Part shown: positions 29,036-36,366 of the stretch, piece after piece
Layout: each line of letters begins with the position of its first letter
Position numbering within the stretch: the stretch's first letter is position 1
Assembly: GCA_905198835.1 (NCBI GenBank)
Contig: CAJKDY010000015.1
Coordinates: forward strand, 1 to 55,447
From: an uncultured Eubacteriales bacterium
GTDB lineage: Bacteria; Bacillota; Clostridia; Oscillospirales; Oscillospiraceae
Direction: 5' to 3'
Length of the DNA stretch: 55,447 bases
Notes under the pieces: model-generated
Told to the model about the DNA's origin: nothing
The model's input: the letters and a program-made list of their open reading frames with translations, nothing else
The model's database searches: none
Translations under genes and position numbers: made by a program

Positions 29036-29707
29036 ATGTTCGCAACGGTCATTGGCGCGCTGAACGAGGGTTTTTTGCAGACGTTGAAGCTGTTTGCCGT
29101 CACCCTCCTGGGGGCCCTTCCTCTGGGGCTGATGATCTCCTTCGGCTCCATGAGCCGGTTCACCCCGCTGCGGTGGCTGACGAGGACGGTGGTCTGGATC
29201 ATCCGGGGCACGCCTCTGATGCTCCAGCTCTACATCATCTTCTTCATCCCCGGTATGCTGCTGGAAAGCGGCTCTCCCTGGCCCGCCGGCGGCGCGGGAC
29301 GGTTCATGGCCGCCTCTATCATGTTCGTCATCAACTACGCCTGCTATTTCTCCGAAATCTACCGCGGCGGCATCCAGTCCGTCCCCGTGGGCCAGCAGGA
29401 GGCCGGGCTGGTTCTGGGCATGACCCGGAGCCAGATCTTCTTCAAGGTCACCCTTTTGCAGATGGTCAAGCGCATCGTGCCCCCCATGTCCAACGAGATC
29501 ATCACTCTGGTCAAGGACACCTCCCTGGCCAACGTCATCTCCGTCCAGGAGATCATCTGGACAGGCAAGGCCTTTTTAAAGAGCTCCCACGGCTACTCGG
29601 GCCTTTTGTGGCCCCTCTTCTTCACCGGGGTCTACTACCTGCTCTTCAACGGCGGTCTCACCCTGCTCTTCGGCTGGGTGGAGAAGAAGCTGGACTACTT
29701 CAAATAA
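29036..29707 (+). CDS. Amino acid ABC transporter permease
   Basis: The 223-residue membrane protein is the His/Glu/Gln/Arg-type permease with about five TM segments. It carries the inner membrane component loop EAGLVLGMTRSQIFFKVTLLQ, which docks on the ATPase, and RGTPLMLQLYIIFF near the N terminus. The start at 29036 follows GGAAAGGTGG; an in-frame ATG at 29009 falls in the hairpin and has no ribosome binding site. It lies between the receptor and ATPase genes, so the three form a complete importer. Confidence 0.92.
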   Translation: MFATVIGALNEGFLQTLKLFAVTLLGALPLGLMISFGSMSRFTPLRWLTRTVVWIIRGTPLMLQLYIIFFIPGMLLESGSPWPAGGAGRFMAASIMFVINYACYFSEIYRGGIQSVPVGQQEAGLVLGMTRSQIFFKVTLLQMVKRIVPPMSNEIITLVKDTSLANVISVQEIIWTGKAFLKSSHGYSGLLWPLFFTGVYYLLFNGGLTLLFGWVEKKLDYFK

Positions 29708-29719
29708 GGGGGAGAGAAT

Positions 29720-30481
29720 ATGGCACTGTTAGAGGTCTCCCACATCGAAAAGCGCTTTGAGGCCACCGAGGTCCTGAAGGACATCTCCTTCTCCCTCTCC
29801 GAGGGCCAGGCCCTGGCCATCATCGGCTCCTCCGGGAGCGGCAAGACAACGCTGCTGCGCTGTCTCAACTTTCTGGAGACCCCCGACGCGGGCAGCATTT
29901 CTGTCCGGGGCAAGGTCATTTTTGACGCCAGTGATCCCAAGACCCAATCCGACAGCGAGGTCCGGCAAAAGCGGCTCCACTTCGGCCTGGTGTTCCAGAG
30001 CTTTAATCTCTTCCCCCAGTATACCGCCCTGCAAAACGTGACCCTGGCCCGGCACCTGCGGGACGAGGGGGGCAAAAACAAAGAGGCCATCGACGCCCAG
30101 GGCATGGAGTTGCTGGGCAAGATGGGCCTTGCCGACCGCTCAGGGCACTACCCCCATCAGCTCTCCGGCGGTCAGCAGCAGCGGGTGGCCATCGCCCGGG
30201 CCCTGGCTTTGGAGCCGGATATCCTCTGCTTTGACGAGCCCACCTCCGCTCTGGACCCGGAGCTGACCGGGGAGGTCTTAAAGGTCATCCGCTCCCTGGC
30301 CGACCAGCACACCACCATGATCATCGTCACCCATGAGATGGCCTTTGCCCGGGATGTGGCCGACCAGGTCATCTTCATGGACGGCGGCGTCATTGTGGAG
30401 CAGGGTCCCGCCCGGGAGGTCATCGAGAATCCCCGGGAGGAGCGCACCCGACAGTTCCTGGCCCGGTATTCGGAAAGCTAA
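29720..30481 (+). CDS. Amino acid ABC transporter ATP-binding protein
   Basis: This 253-residue ATPase powers the importer formed with the two preceding genes. It has Walker A GSSGSGKTTLL (~37-47), the Q-loop VFQSFNLFPQYT, signature LSGGQQQRVAIARAL, Walker B ILCFDEPTSALDPE and the switch His in IIVTHEMAFARDVADQ. The polar amino acid subfamily is clear from FNLFPQYTALQNV. It is 12 bases after the permease gene and is followed by a strong bidirectional terminator. Confidence 0.94.
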   Translation: MALLEVSHIEKRFEATEVLKDISFSLSEGQALAIIGSSGSGKTTLLRCLNFLETPDAGSISVRGKVIFDASDPKTQSDSEVRQKRLHFGLVFQSFNLFPQYTALQNVTLARHLRDEGGKNKEAIDAQGMELLGKMGLADRSGHYPHQLSGGQQQRVAIARALALEPDILCFDEPTSALDPELTGEVLKVIRSLADQHTTMIIVTHEMAFARDVADQVIFMDGGVIVEQGPAREVIENPREERTRQFLARYSES

Positions 30482-30488
30482 AAACAGA

Positions 30489-30524
30489 AAAAGCGCGGCG
30501 TGGATGTCCACGCCGCGCTTTTTC
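30489..30524. terminator. Bidirectional terminator between ABC operon and GNAT gene
   Basis: AAAAAGCGCGGCGTGGA (30489-30505) pairs perfectly with TCCACGCCGCGCTTTTT (30508-30524), with T runs for both strands. Confidence 0.92.
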
Positions 30525-30529
30525 TATCC

Positions 30530-31033
30530 TTATGTCAGCTGCCAGTCGTAAGCCAGTTTTTCGCTGCCCTGGAAAATGATCACGCCCCGGCGCTGAAAGC
30601 CGCATTTCTCCAGCACATGCTGCATCCGCAGATTCTGTTCGTCGGTGTCTCCCCGGATGGCGGTAACGCCCCGGGCCAGGCACAGCTCCCGGACTAGTTC
30701 AAAGATCGTGGTAGTCAGCCCCCGACCCCGGAACTGCCCGCTCAAAGCCAGACGGTGAGCGGTGGCGTAGGGCTCCGGGGTCCCCCATCGGCCCTGGATG
30801 TTTTCATAGGCCGGCTCGCCGTCAAAGTCCACGCACAGGTATCCGGCGATCTGGCCGTCCACCTTCAAAACATACCCCTTCCCGGTCTCAATGTCCTCTC
30901 TGACCGTTTCCCGGTTTGGGTAATCGGGGGTCCACTGGACAAAACCCTGCTGGCGCTGAAAGGCCCTGCCCTCCTCCATCAGCGCGGCGCAGGCGTCCAA
31001 CTCCTCCATTTTGGCCAGCTCCAGGGTATTCAT
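30530..31033 (-). CDS. GNAT family N-acetyltransferase
   Basis: This 167-residue acetyltransferase transfers an acetyl group from acetyl-CoA to an unknown amine. Motif A, the CoA pyrophosphate-binding loop, is seen in LSGQFRGRGLTTTIFELV (~100), and the C-terminal motif B is EQNLRMQHVLEKCGFQRRGVI. The first ~25 residues are a helix typical of the fold. It is the last gene of a minus-strand operon, 13 bases after the ATP-grasp gene, so its substrate may be connected with that ligase; that is inference. Confidence 0.85.
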   Translation of the reverse strand: MNTLELAKMEELDACAALMEEGRAFQRQQGFVQWTPDYPNRETVREDIETGKGYVLKVDGQIAGYLCVDFDGEPAYENIQGRWGTPEPYATAHRLALSGQFRGRGLTTTIFELVRELCLARGVTAIRGDTDEQNLRMQHVLEKCGFQRRGVIIFQGSEKLAYDWQLT

Positions 31034-31046
31034 GGCGCTTTCCTCC

Positions 31047-32237
31047 TTATCGGCACTTCAGTACATCCTTGTAGAAGGCCTTGAGCTTGTGTTCGGTGGG
31101 GAAGGTGGCGATATACATCCGGTTGGCCATAGCGTCGGCCAGGGCGTCGGGCATACGACCCTCCATGCGGATGTTAGCAGCGTACTTTTTCATAATGTCT
31201 TCGTGGCTCAGCACAAAATCCTTGCCGTCCCGAAGTCCGGCAAAGGCGCAGAAGGCGTGCTCCCCTTCGGGGATGGTGGCCTTATCAAAGGCGATCATAT
31301 CCGCCCAGATCTTGTAGACACTGGTGGAGTGGGCGAAGTTCATCATGTCCGGGGTAAAGCCGCCGCAGGGGCGCATATTTACTTCCAGCGCCACGATCTG
31401 CCCCTTTTTGCCCAGGCCCTCCTGGTCGCGGGTCAGCCGGAAGAACTCAAAATGGACGAATCGGCTCTTCACGCCCCAGGCCCGTACCGCCGCCCGGCCC
31501 GCGGAGCGGGTATCCTCAGGCAGCTCTTTGAGGATATAGTAGATAGAGTTGTCCCGCTCATTAACAATATCCATAATGGACATGGGGGTAATGTTGCCCG
31601 TTTCAAAGATGGGGTTTCCCTGGGAATCGATGATGGCGTCGTAGGAGTTGACCTCGGCGTGGACGAATTCCTCCATGATGTAGGGAACGTCCCGCTTCGT
31701 CTTGAAGAACCGGTCCAGCTCGGCTTCGCTGCTGAGCTTGTGGGTATCGGACGCGCCTACGCCGTTGTCGGGCTTGACGATGACGGGCCAGCCCACCTCC
31801 TTAATAAAGGCCATAGCGTCCGGTTTGCCCTGGACCAAATGCCAGCGGGCGGCGGGGATGCCCGCCAGGGCGTAGTACTTCTTCATTTCGGACTTGAACT
31901 TCACCCGGGGCATATCGGCCAGCTGAAAGCCGCTTTCAATGTGGAAATCCGTCCGTAGCGCGGCGTCTTGCTCCAGCCAATACTCGTTGTTGCTCTCCAG
32001 CCAGTCGAGCTTACCGTACCTCCACGCGAAGTAGGCCACCGCCCGGTAGACCTGATCATAGTCCTCCAGGGTGTCCACCTTGTAATACTCCGTCAGGCTG
32101 CCCTTCAGTTCCGGCGCCAGGGTCTCATAGGGCGCGTCCCCCACGCCCAGCACGTTTATACCGTTGTCTTTCAACTCCCGGCAGAACTGCCAGTAGTTGG
32201 TGGGGAAATTGGGGGAGAGAAAGACCATGTTTTTCAT
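31047..32237 (-). CDS. ATP-grasp domain ligase of unknown substrate
   Basis: The 396-residue protein is an ATP-grasp carboxylate-amine or carboxylate-thiol ligase-like enzyme. An N-terminal Rossmann-like preATP-grasp region (FLSPNFPTNYWQFCRELKDNGINVLGVGD) is followed by VKFKSEMKKYYALAGIPAARW, the ATP-binding VIVKPDNGVGASDTHKL (~152-168) and EEFVHAEVNSYDAII, and the metal site EVNMRPCGGF (~288). The substrate is unknown. It follows two esterase genes on the same strand after a 96-base gap with a palindromic repeat, and precedes a GNAT gene, forming a putative small-molecule tailoring cluster. The start has AGAAGG upstream. Confidence 0.85.
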   Translation of the reverse strand: MKNMVFLSPNFPTNYWQFCRELKDNGINVLGVGDAPYETLAPELKGSLTEYYKVDTLEDYDQVYRAVAYFAWRYGKLDWLESNNEYWLEQDAALRTDFHIESGFQLADMPRVKFKSEMKKYYALAGIPAARWHLVQGKPDAMAFIKEVGWPVIVKPDNGVGASDTHKLSSEAELDRFFKTKRDVPYIMEEFVHAEVNSYDAIIDSQGNPIFETGNITPMSIMDIVNERDNSIYYILKELPEDTRSAGRAAVRAWGVKSRFVHFEFFRLTRDQEGLGKKGQIVALEVNMRPCGGFTPDMMNFAHSTSVYKIWADMIAFDKATIPEGEHAFCAFAGLRDGKDFVLSHEDIMKKYAANIRMEGRMPDALADAMANRMYIATFPTEHKLKAFYKDVLKCR

Positions 32238-32261
32238 TGGTATAAGACCTTCTTTCTATTG

Positions 32262-32326
32262 GCGGACCGTCCAGGAGGCCGGTCCCTACAAGGGCCGCGT
32301 AGGGCGCGGCTTCCCAGACGCGCCGC
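32262..32326. repeat. REP/BIME-like element R3, inverted pair
   Basis: The left copy is inverted (GGACCG 32265-32270 with CGGTCC 32281-32286, ending CTAC at 32287-32290); the right copy (32299-32326) is identical over 28 bases to the one at 17754-17781. Their GTAGGG heads face each other across eight bases, as in R2. Confidence 0.7.
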
Positions 32327-32333
32327 GGCATTC

Positions 32334-33086
32334 TCAATCCAGCAAAAAGGGAGCGAAATACGTCACCTGCTTGTGCCACCAAGGCCAGTCGTGGTTCACG
32401 TCGTGGCCCCAGTAGTCCACCCAGATGTTGATGCCCTTCTGGCGGCACAGCTCGTCCACCCGGCGTGTGGTCTCAGGCTGTTCCCAAGCCCCCAGGCCCA
32501 CGCAGATGATGCCCCGGCCATTGTTATAGCGCTGGATATTGGGGTGGTCCGGGCTCATGCCCTGAAGGAAGTGGACGGGGGAATTGAGGTACACCAGCTC
32601 GTCCATATAGCCGTCAAAGCCGTAGGCCGCGTCATAGATACCGCTGAGGGCCAACATACCGTCAAAGAGGTCGGGGCGGCGGAAAAAGAGGTTGGCGGCG
32701 TGAGTCGCGCCCAGGGAGCAGCCAAAGGCGATGACCCCGGGGTAGCCGGTCCAGCCGTTTCGCTCGTTGACCATCTGGCGCATAAAGGGGACCATCTCGT
32801 CGGTGATGTAGGCCATCCACCGCTCATGGCGCTCCGCGCGCCAGCGGGGATCCCCCTGCTTGTTGGACCAGGTCTCCTTGTCCATGGTGTCGATGGCAAA
32901 GACCATGCACTTGCCCCCCTCGATCCAAGGGGCCCAGGTATCGGTCATGTGGAAGTTTTCAAAGTCGAAAAAGCGGCCATCCTGACAGGGGATAAACAAA
33001 ATGGGCCGTCCCCCATGGCCATAGACCTTGCACTCCATATCCCGGCCCAGGGCCGGAGACCACTGCTTGAAATACTGTACCTCCAT
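32334..33086 (-). CDS. Esterase family alpha/beta hydrolase
   Basis: This 250-residue protein is an alpha/beta hydrolase of the esterase family often annotated as putative esterase. The nucleophile elbow is GCSLGA (Ser ~124) in VIAFGCSLGATHAANLFF; VDYWGHDVNHDWPWW near the C terminus supplies the catalytic His and likely Asp. There is no signal peptide. It starts three bases after the other esterase gene, so the two are coupled. Substrate unknown; family members include antigen-85-like and siderophore esterases. Confidence 0.82.
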   Translation of the reverse strand: MEVQYFKQWSPALGRDMECKVYGHGGRPILFIPCQDGRFFDFENFHMTDTWAPWIEGGKCMVFAIDTMDKETWSNKQGDPRWRAERHERWMAYITDEMVPFMRQMVNERNGWTGYPGVIAFGCSLGATHAANLFFRRPDLFDGMLALSGIYDAAYGFDGYMDELVYLNSPVHFLQGMSPDHPNIQRYNNGRGIICVGLGAWEQPETTRRVDELCRQKGINIWVDYWGHDVNHDWPWWHKQVTYFAPFLLD

Positions 33087-33089
33087 CTC

Positions 33090-33860
33090 TCATTCCTCCT
33101 CGTCCAGTTCATAGAGCAAGGTGTTGATAAAATAGGGTATCTGGCGCTCCCAGCTGGCTTCCGAATGGGTGCCGCCGGGGACGATGCGGCTGGTGAGGTT
33201 GATCTTCTTCTCCAGCAGCATCCCCGTGACCGCGCCGTACCAACACTCCATGCCCCGGCGGTCCATCTCCCGCTGGCCATAGTCCATGTAGAGCACCGTG
33301 TCCCGGCCCACCCGGGCGTTGCGGATCATGCGCTCGAGCCGGTCCCTGGCAAACCAGATGGTGGGCGACAGCGCCGCGCCCCGGGAGAAGACCTGATTGT
33401 AGCGAAGCACGCCGTAGAGGGTCATGAGTCCGCCCATGGAGCTGCCGGCCAGAAAGGTGTATTTACGCTGGGGCAGCGTGGGGTAGTTGTCGTCGATATA
33501 GGGCTTGAACGCCTGGGCGTACCAGTCCATCATGGCCTTACCCCGGCCCTTGACCCGTTCGTGCCCAAGCAGCTCGCCGGGGAAGGGGGAATACTCGTTC
33601 AATCGCTCCGTGCCAGTGTGGTTGCACTCGGCGGCAGCCACGATCAGCGGCGTCTCATTCTCCTCCAAAAACTCTTTGAGCCCCCAGCTCTTGCCGTAGG
33701 TGGCCACGTCGTCAAAAAAGAGGTTGTGGCCGTCGAACATATAGAGGACCGGGAAGCGAAGCGACCGCTCGTCCTTTGCAAAGTCGGGCACATAGACCCA
33801 CGCCCGCCGGGGCGTTTCCCCCGTCAGGGCGGGAAGGGTCACGTCAAAACACTCGATCAT
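33090..33860 (-). CDS. Esterase family alpha/beta hydrolase (IroE/Fes-like)
   Basis: This 256-residue hydrolase has VLYMFDGHNLFFDD (~40-53), the nucleophile elbow GSSMGGLMTLYG (Ser ~140), an Asp in VLYMDYGQRE, and a His in IVPGGTHSEASWERQIPYF. This is the arrangement of the putative esterase family that includes IroE and Fes-type siderophore hydrolases. The ATG at 33860 is used, with AAAGGA 11 bases upstream; another in-frame ATG at 33887 lacks a clear ribosome binding site. It heads the esterase-esterase-ATP-grasp-GNAT operon and has a good promoter. Confidence 0.82.
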   Translation of the reverse strand: MIECFDVTLPALTGETPRRAWVYVPDFAKDERSLRFPVLYMFDGHNLFFDDVATYGKSWGLKEFLEENETPLIVAAAECNHTGTERLNEYSPFPGELLGHERVKGRGKAMMDWYAQAFKPYIDDNYPTLPQRKYTFLAGSSMGGLMTLYGVLRYNQVFSRGAALSPTIWFARDRLERMIRNARVGRDTVLYMDYGQREMDRRGMECWYGAVTGMLLEKKINLTSRIVPGGTHSEASWERQIPYFINTLLYELDEEE

Positions 33861-33905
33861 GCTATCTAAGGTCCTTTCTCGTTCCATCCTGAAATCTTGT
33901 GGATA

Positions 33906-33934
33906 AGTTTAGCACACTGCTGTGAAAAAAGCAA
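33906..33934 (-). promoter_or_regulatory. Sigma-A promoter, extended -10, for esterase operon
   Basis: On the minus strand TTGCTT (33934-33929), 17-base spacer, TAAACT (33911-33906) preceded by TGC. Confidence 0.65.
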
Positions 33935-33969
33935 TCCTTCCCACCGGAAAAATCCCCACTCCGCCGCCC

Positions 33970-33998
33970 TTGCCAAATTTCCCGGAAGCGGGTACAAT
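33970..33998 (+). promoter_or_regulatory. Sigma-A promoter for DUF3783-metallopeptidase-cca operon
   Basis: TTGCCA (33970-33975), 17-base spacer, TACAAT (33993-33998). Divergent from the esterase promoter 36 bases away. Confidence 0.75.
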
Positions 33999-34027
33999 AG
34001 AATGGATCAGAAAGGAGGGGACCGCCT

Positions 34028-34393
34028 GTGTCCGCCACGGTTTTGCTCTATAATTTCTCCGCCGCCAAAGCCGCCGCCCTCCAGACCCTCTGCGCCCAGC
34101 AGGGCATCCGGGCACTGGAGGTGCCCGCTGTGGACCAGGGCAAGCCCATCGCCGCGCTGCTGGGTCTCCCGGTGCCCGACAAGGACGGTCCCGGCGTTGT
34201 TCCCGGCGAGCTACTGGTCCTCTCGGGCTTTACCGCCTCCGACCTGGACCGCTTTTTAGACGCCTTTCCAACCGCCTCGATCCCCCCCATTCCCTTCAAG
34301 GCCATGGTCACTCCCACCAACCTGGCCTGGACAGGGGCGGAGCTCTACCTGGAGCTGGGCAAGGAGCGTCGGGCCATGGGGCTTGCGCCATGA
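34028..34393 (+). CDS. DUF3783 domain protein
   Basis: The 121-residue protein resembles DUF3783: VLLYNFSAAKAAALQTLCAQQGIRALEVP at the start and FKAMVTPTNLAWTGAELYLELGKER at the end. The family has no known function; members are small cytoplasmic proteins in Clostridia. The start is GTG at 34028, seven bases after AAAGGAGGGG; no closer ATG exists in frame. It overlaps the metallopeptidase gene as ATGA. Confidence 0.8.
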   Translation: MSATVLLYNFSAAKAAALQTLCAQQGIRALEVPAVDQGKPIAALLGLPVPDKDGPGVVPGELLVLSGFTASDLDRFLDAFPTASIPPIPFKAMVTPTNLAWTGAELYLELGKERRAMGLAP

Positions 34394-34980
34394 CCGCCAA
34401 CCTTTCCCAGCGGATGGTCTCCACACCGGGCGGCGGGGTCATCACCTATGAGCTGGAGCGCAAGCGGGTGAAAAACCTCAATCTGCGCATCCGGCCCGAC
34501 GGCAGCGTCTACGTCTCCGCCCATCCCCGGGTGAGCCTGGGGGCCATCGACGCCTTTGTGGCCTCCAAGGCCCCTATGATCCGCGCCGCCCAGGACCGCT
34601 TTGCCCATCAGCGGCTCCAAGGCCAGGTCCTGGCCCCGGTCCCCCGGGAGCAGTGCCTGGCGCTGTTTGGCCAGGCTCTGGCCGGCCAACTGCCGCTGGT
34701 GGCGCCCTATGGGGTCAAAATGCCCCAGCTCCGGCTTCGGGATATGAAGAGCCGCTGGGGCTCCTGCGCCTGGAAAAAGGGCGTTGTCACGCTGAATACC
34801 CGGCTTTTTTACGCGCCCCGGGAATGTCTGGACTATGTGGTCCTCCATGAGCTGTGCCACTTTGTCCACCCCGACCACGGCCCCGGCTTTCACGCTCTGA
34901 TGGCCACGCTGATGCCCGACTATAAGCGGCGCAAGCGCCGCCTGGAATCCTGGGCTGGCGGAGAGGAGGACGACCTATGA
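34390..34980 (+). CDS. YgjP-like (SprT/DUF45) metallopeptidase
   Basis: This 196-residue protein has the zinc-metallopeptidase motif HELCH (~158-162) followed by DHGPGFH, where the third zinc ligand His lies. The N-terminal part (VKNLNLRIRPDGSVYVSAHPRVS) and LRDMKSRWGSC are typical of the YgjP/DUF45 group, whose cellular role is poorly known. There is no signal peptide, so it is cytoplasmic. It is coupled to its neighbours by four-base overlaps. Confidence 0.88.
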   Translation: MTANLSQRMVSTPGGGVITYELERKRVKNLNLRIRPDGSVYVSAHPRVSLGAIDAFVASKAPMIRAAQDRFAHQRLQGQVLAPVPREQCLALFGQALAGQLPLVAPYGVKMPQLRLRDMKSRWGSCAWKKGVVTLNTRLFYAPRECLDYVVLHELCHFVHPDHGPGFHALMATLMPDYKRRKRRLESWAGGEEDDL

Positions 34981-36302
34981 GCCGCGCCATGCCCCAGGAG
35001 GTCCGCTGGATCTTGTCCACACTGAACGCCGCGGGCTTTGAAGCCTACGCCGTAGGCGGCTGCGTCCGGGACGCGCTGCGCCGCGTCACGCCCCAGGATT
35101 GGGATCTGTGTACCTCCGCTCTGCCCCGGGAGATCGAAACCTGCTTCCCCGGCGTCAAGCTGCTGGAGACCGGGATCCGCCACGGCACGGTGACACTGCG
35201 GCTCCAGGAGGGCCAATATGAGGTCACCACCTACCGCGCCGACGGGCCCTACTCCGATGGCCGGCGGCCCGACCGGGTGGATTTCGTGTCCGATCTGGTA
35301 CAGGACCTGGCCCGGCGGGACTTCACCGTCAACGCTATGGCCATGGACCTCCACGGCCAGGTCCAGGATCCCTTTGGCGGCCAGGAAGACCTGGCAAGCG
35401 GGATCCTGCGCTGCGTGGGCGACCCCGACCGCCGGTTTCAAGAGGACGGGTTGCGGCTCATGCGCTGCCTGCGTTTTGCCGCCACCCTGGGCTATACCAT
35501 TGAGCCCCAGACCGCCGGGGCGTTAGAACGAAATCTTTCTATGCTGGACCATGTAGCCGCCGAGAGAATACAGACCGAGCTTCGCAAGCTCCTTTTGGGT
35601 CCCGGCTACGTGGACGTTTTACGCTCCCACCCAACCGTCTTCTGCCGCTTCTGGCCCCAGCTGGGCCCGCTGGTGGCGCTGGAGCAGCACAACCCCTGGC
35701 ACCGCTACGGCGGCTGGGAGCACACCCTTCACGCTCTTTCCGCCGCCCGGACAGACCTGGCCGTCCGTCTGGCCGTGCTCCTCCACGATGTGGGCAAGCC
35801 CGCGTGCAAAAGCACCGACGCCGACGGGATCGACCACTTCTACGGCCACGCCAAGGTGGGCGCTCAGCTGGCGGAGGAGATGCTTCGGACGCTGAAATTC
35901 GACAACGCCACCCGGGAACGGGTGGTCCTACTGGTGGAGCGTCACGACGCGCCCATTGACGCCACCGATCGCTCCGTCCGCCGCTGGCTGGGGCGGCTGG
36001 GCCAGGATGCCTTTTTCCAGCTGTTGGAGGTAAAACGCTGCGACGCCCTGGGCCAGGGCCACAGCCAGGTGCCTCAGCGGCTGGACCACATCGCCCAGCT
36101 CAGGGACATAGCCCAGGGCGTCATCGCCCAGGGCCGATGCTTCTCTCTCAAGGACCTGGCAGTGACGGGTAGCGACGTGCTGGCCGCGGGGATAAGCGCC
36201 GGTCCCGCCGTGGGCCAGGCGCTCCAAAGACTACTGGATCAGGTCATCTCCGGCGCCCTGCCCAACGAAAAAGAGGCCCTGCTCCGGGCTCTCAGGGACT
36301 GA
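34977..36302 (+). CDS. cca: CCA tRNA nucleotidyltransferase with HD domain
   Basis: This enzyme adds or repairs the 3' CCA end of tRNAs. The 441-residue class II protein has the nucleotidyltransferase head (AYAVGGCVRDALRRVTPQDWDLCTSA, with the DxD metal site), the RRDFTVNAMA motif, the B/A selectivity loop (EEDGLRLMRCLRFAA-type QEDGLRLMRCLRF), and an HD phosphohydrolase-like domain (LLHDVGKPACKS with GHAKVGAQ). It could instead be an A-adding enzyme, as some Firmicutes split the functions, but that cannot be decided by eye. A strong terminator follows. Confidence 0.9.
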   Translation: MSRAMPQEVRWILSTLNAAGFEAYAVGGCVRDALRRVTPQDWDLCTSALPREIETCFPGVKLLETGIRHGTVTLRLQEGQYEVTTYRADGPYSDGRRPDRVDFVSDLVQDLARRDFTVNAMAMDLHGQVQDPFGGQEDLASGILRCVGDPDRRFQEDGLRLMRCLRFAATLGYTIEPQTAGALERNLSMLDHVAAERIQTELRKLLLGPGYVDVLRSHPTVFCRFWPQLGPLVALEQHNPWHRYGGWEHTLHALSAARTDLAVRLAVLLHDVGKPACKSTDADGIDHFYGHAKVGAQLAEEMLRTLKFDNATRERVVLLVERHDAPIDATDRSVRRWLGRLGQDAFFQLLEVKRCDALGQGHSQVPQRLDHIAQLRDIAQGVIAQGRCFSLKDLAVTGSDVLAAGISAGPAVGQALQRLLDQVISGALPNEKEALLRALRD

Positions 36303-36311
36303 AAGACCCGT

Positions 36312-36353
36312 AAAAAAGCGTCCCGGCATTTTGAAATGCCGGGACGCTTTTTT
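36312..36353. terminator. Bidirectional terminator between cca and subtilisin gene
   Basis: AAAAAAGCGTCCCGGCATTT (36312-36331) and its exact complement (36334-36353) form a 20-bp stem with T runs for both convergent units. Confidence 0.93.
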
Positions 36354-36366
36354 GATATGTCCACTT

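Noticed and set aside
31968..33869. A 633-codon plus-strand frame opposite the esterase genes.
   Set aside because: Antisense to two hydrolases with intact nucleophile elbows; it has no start signal of its own.
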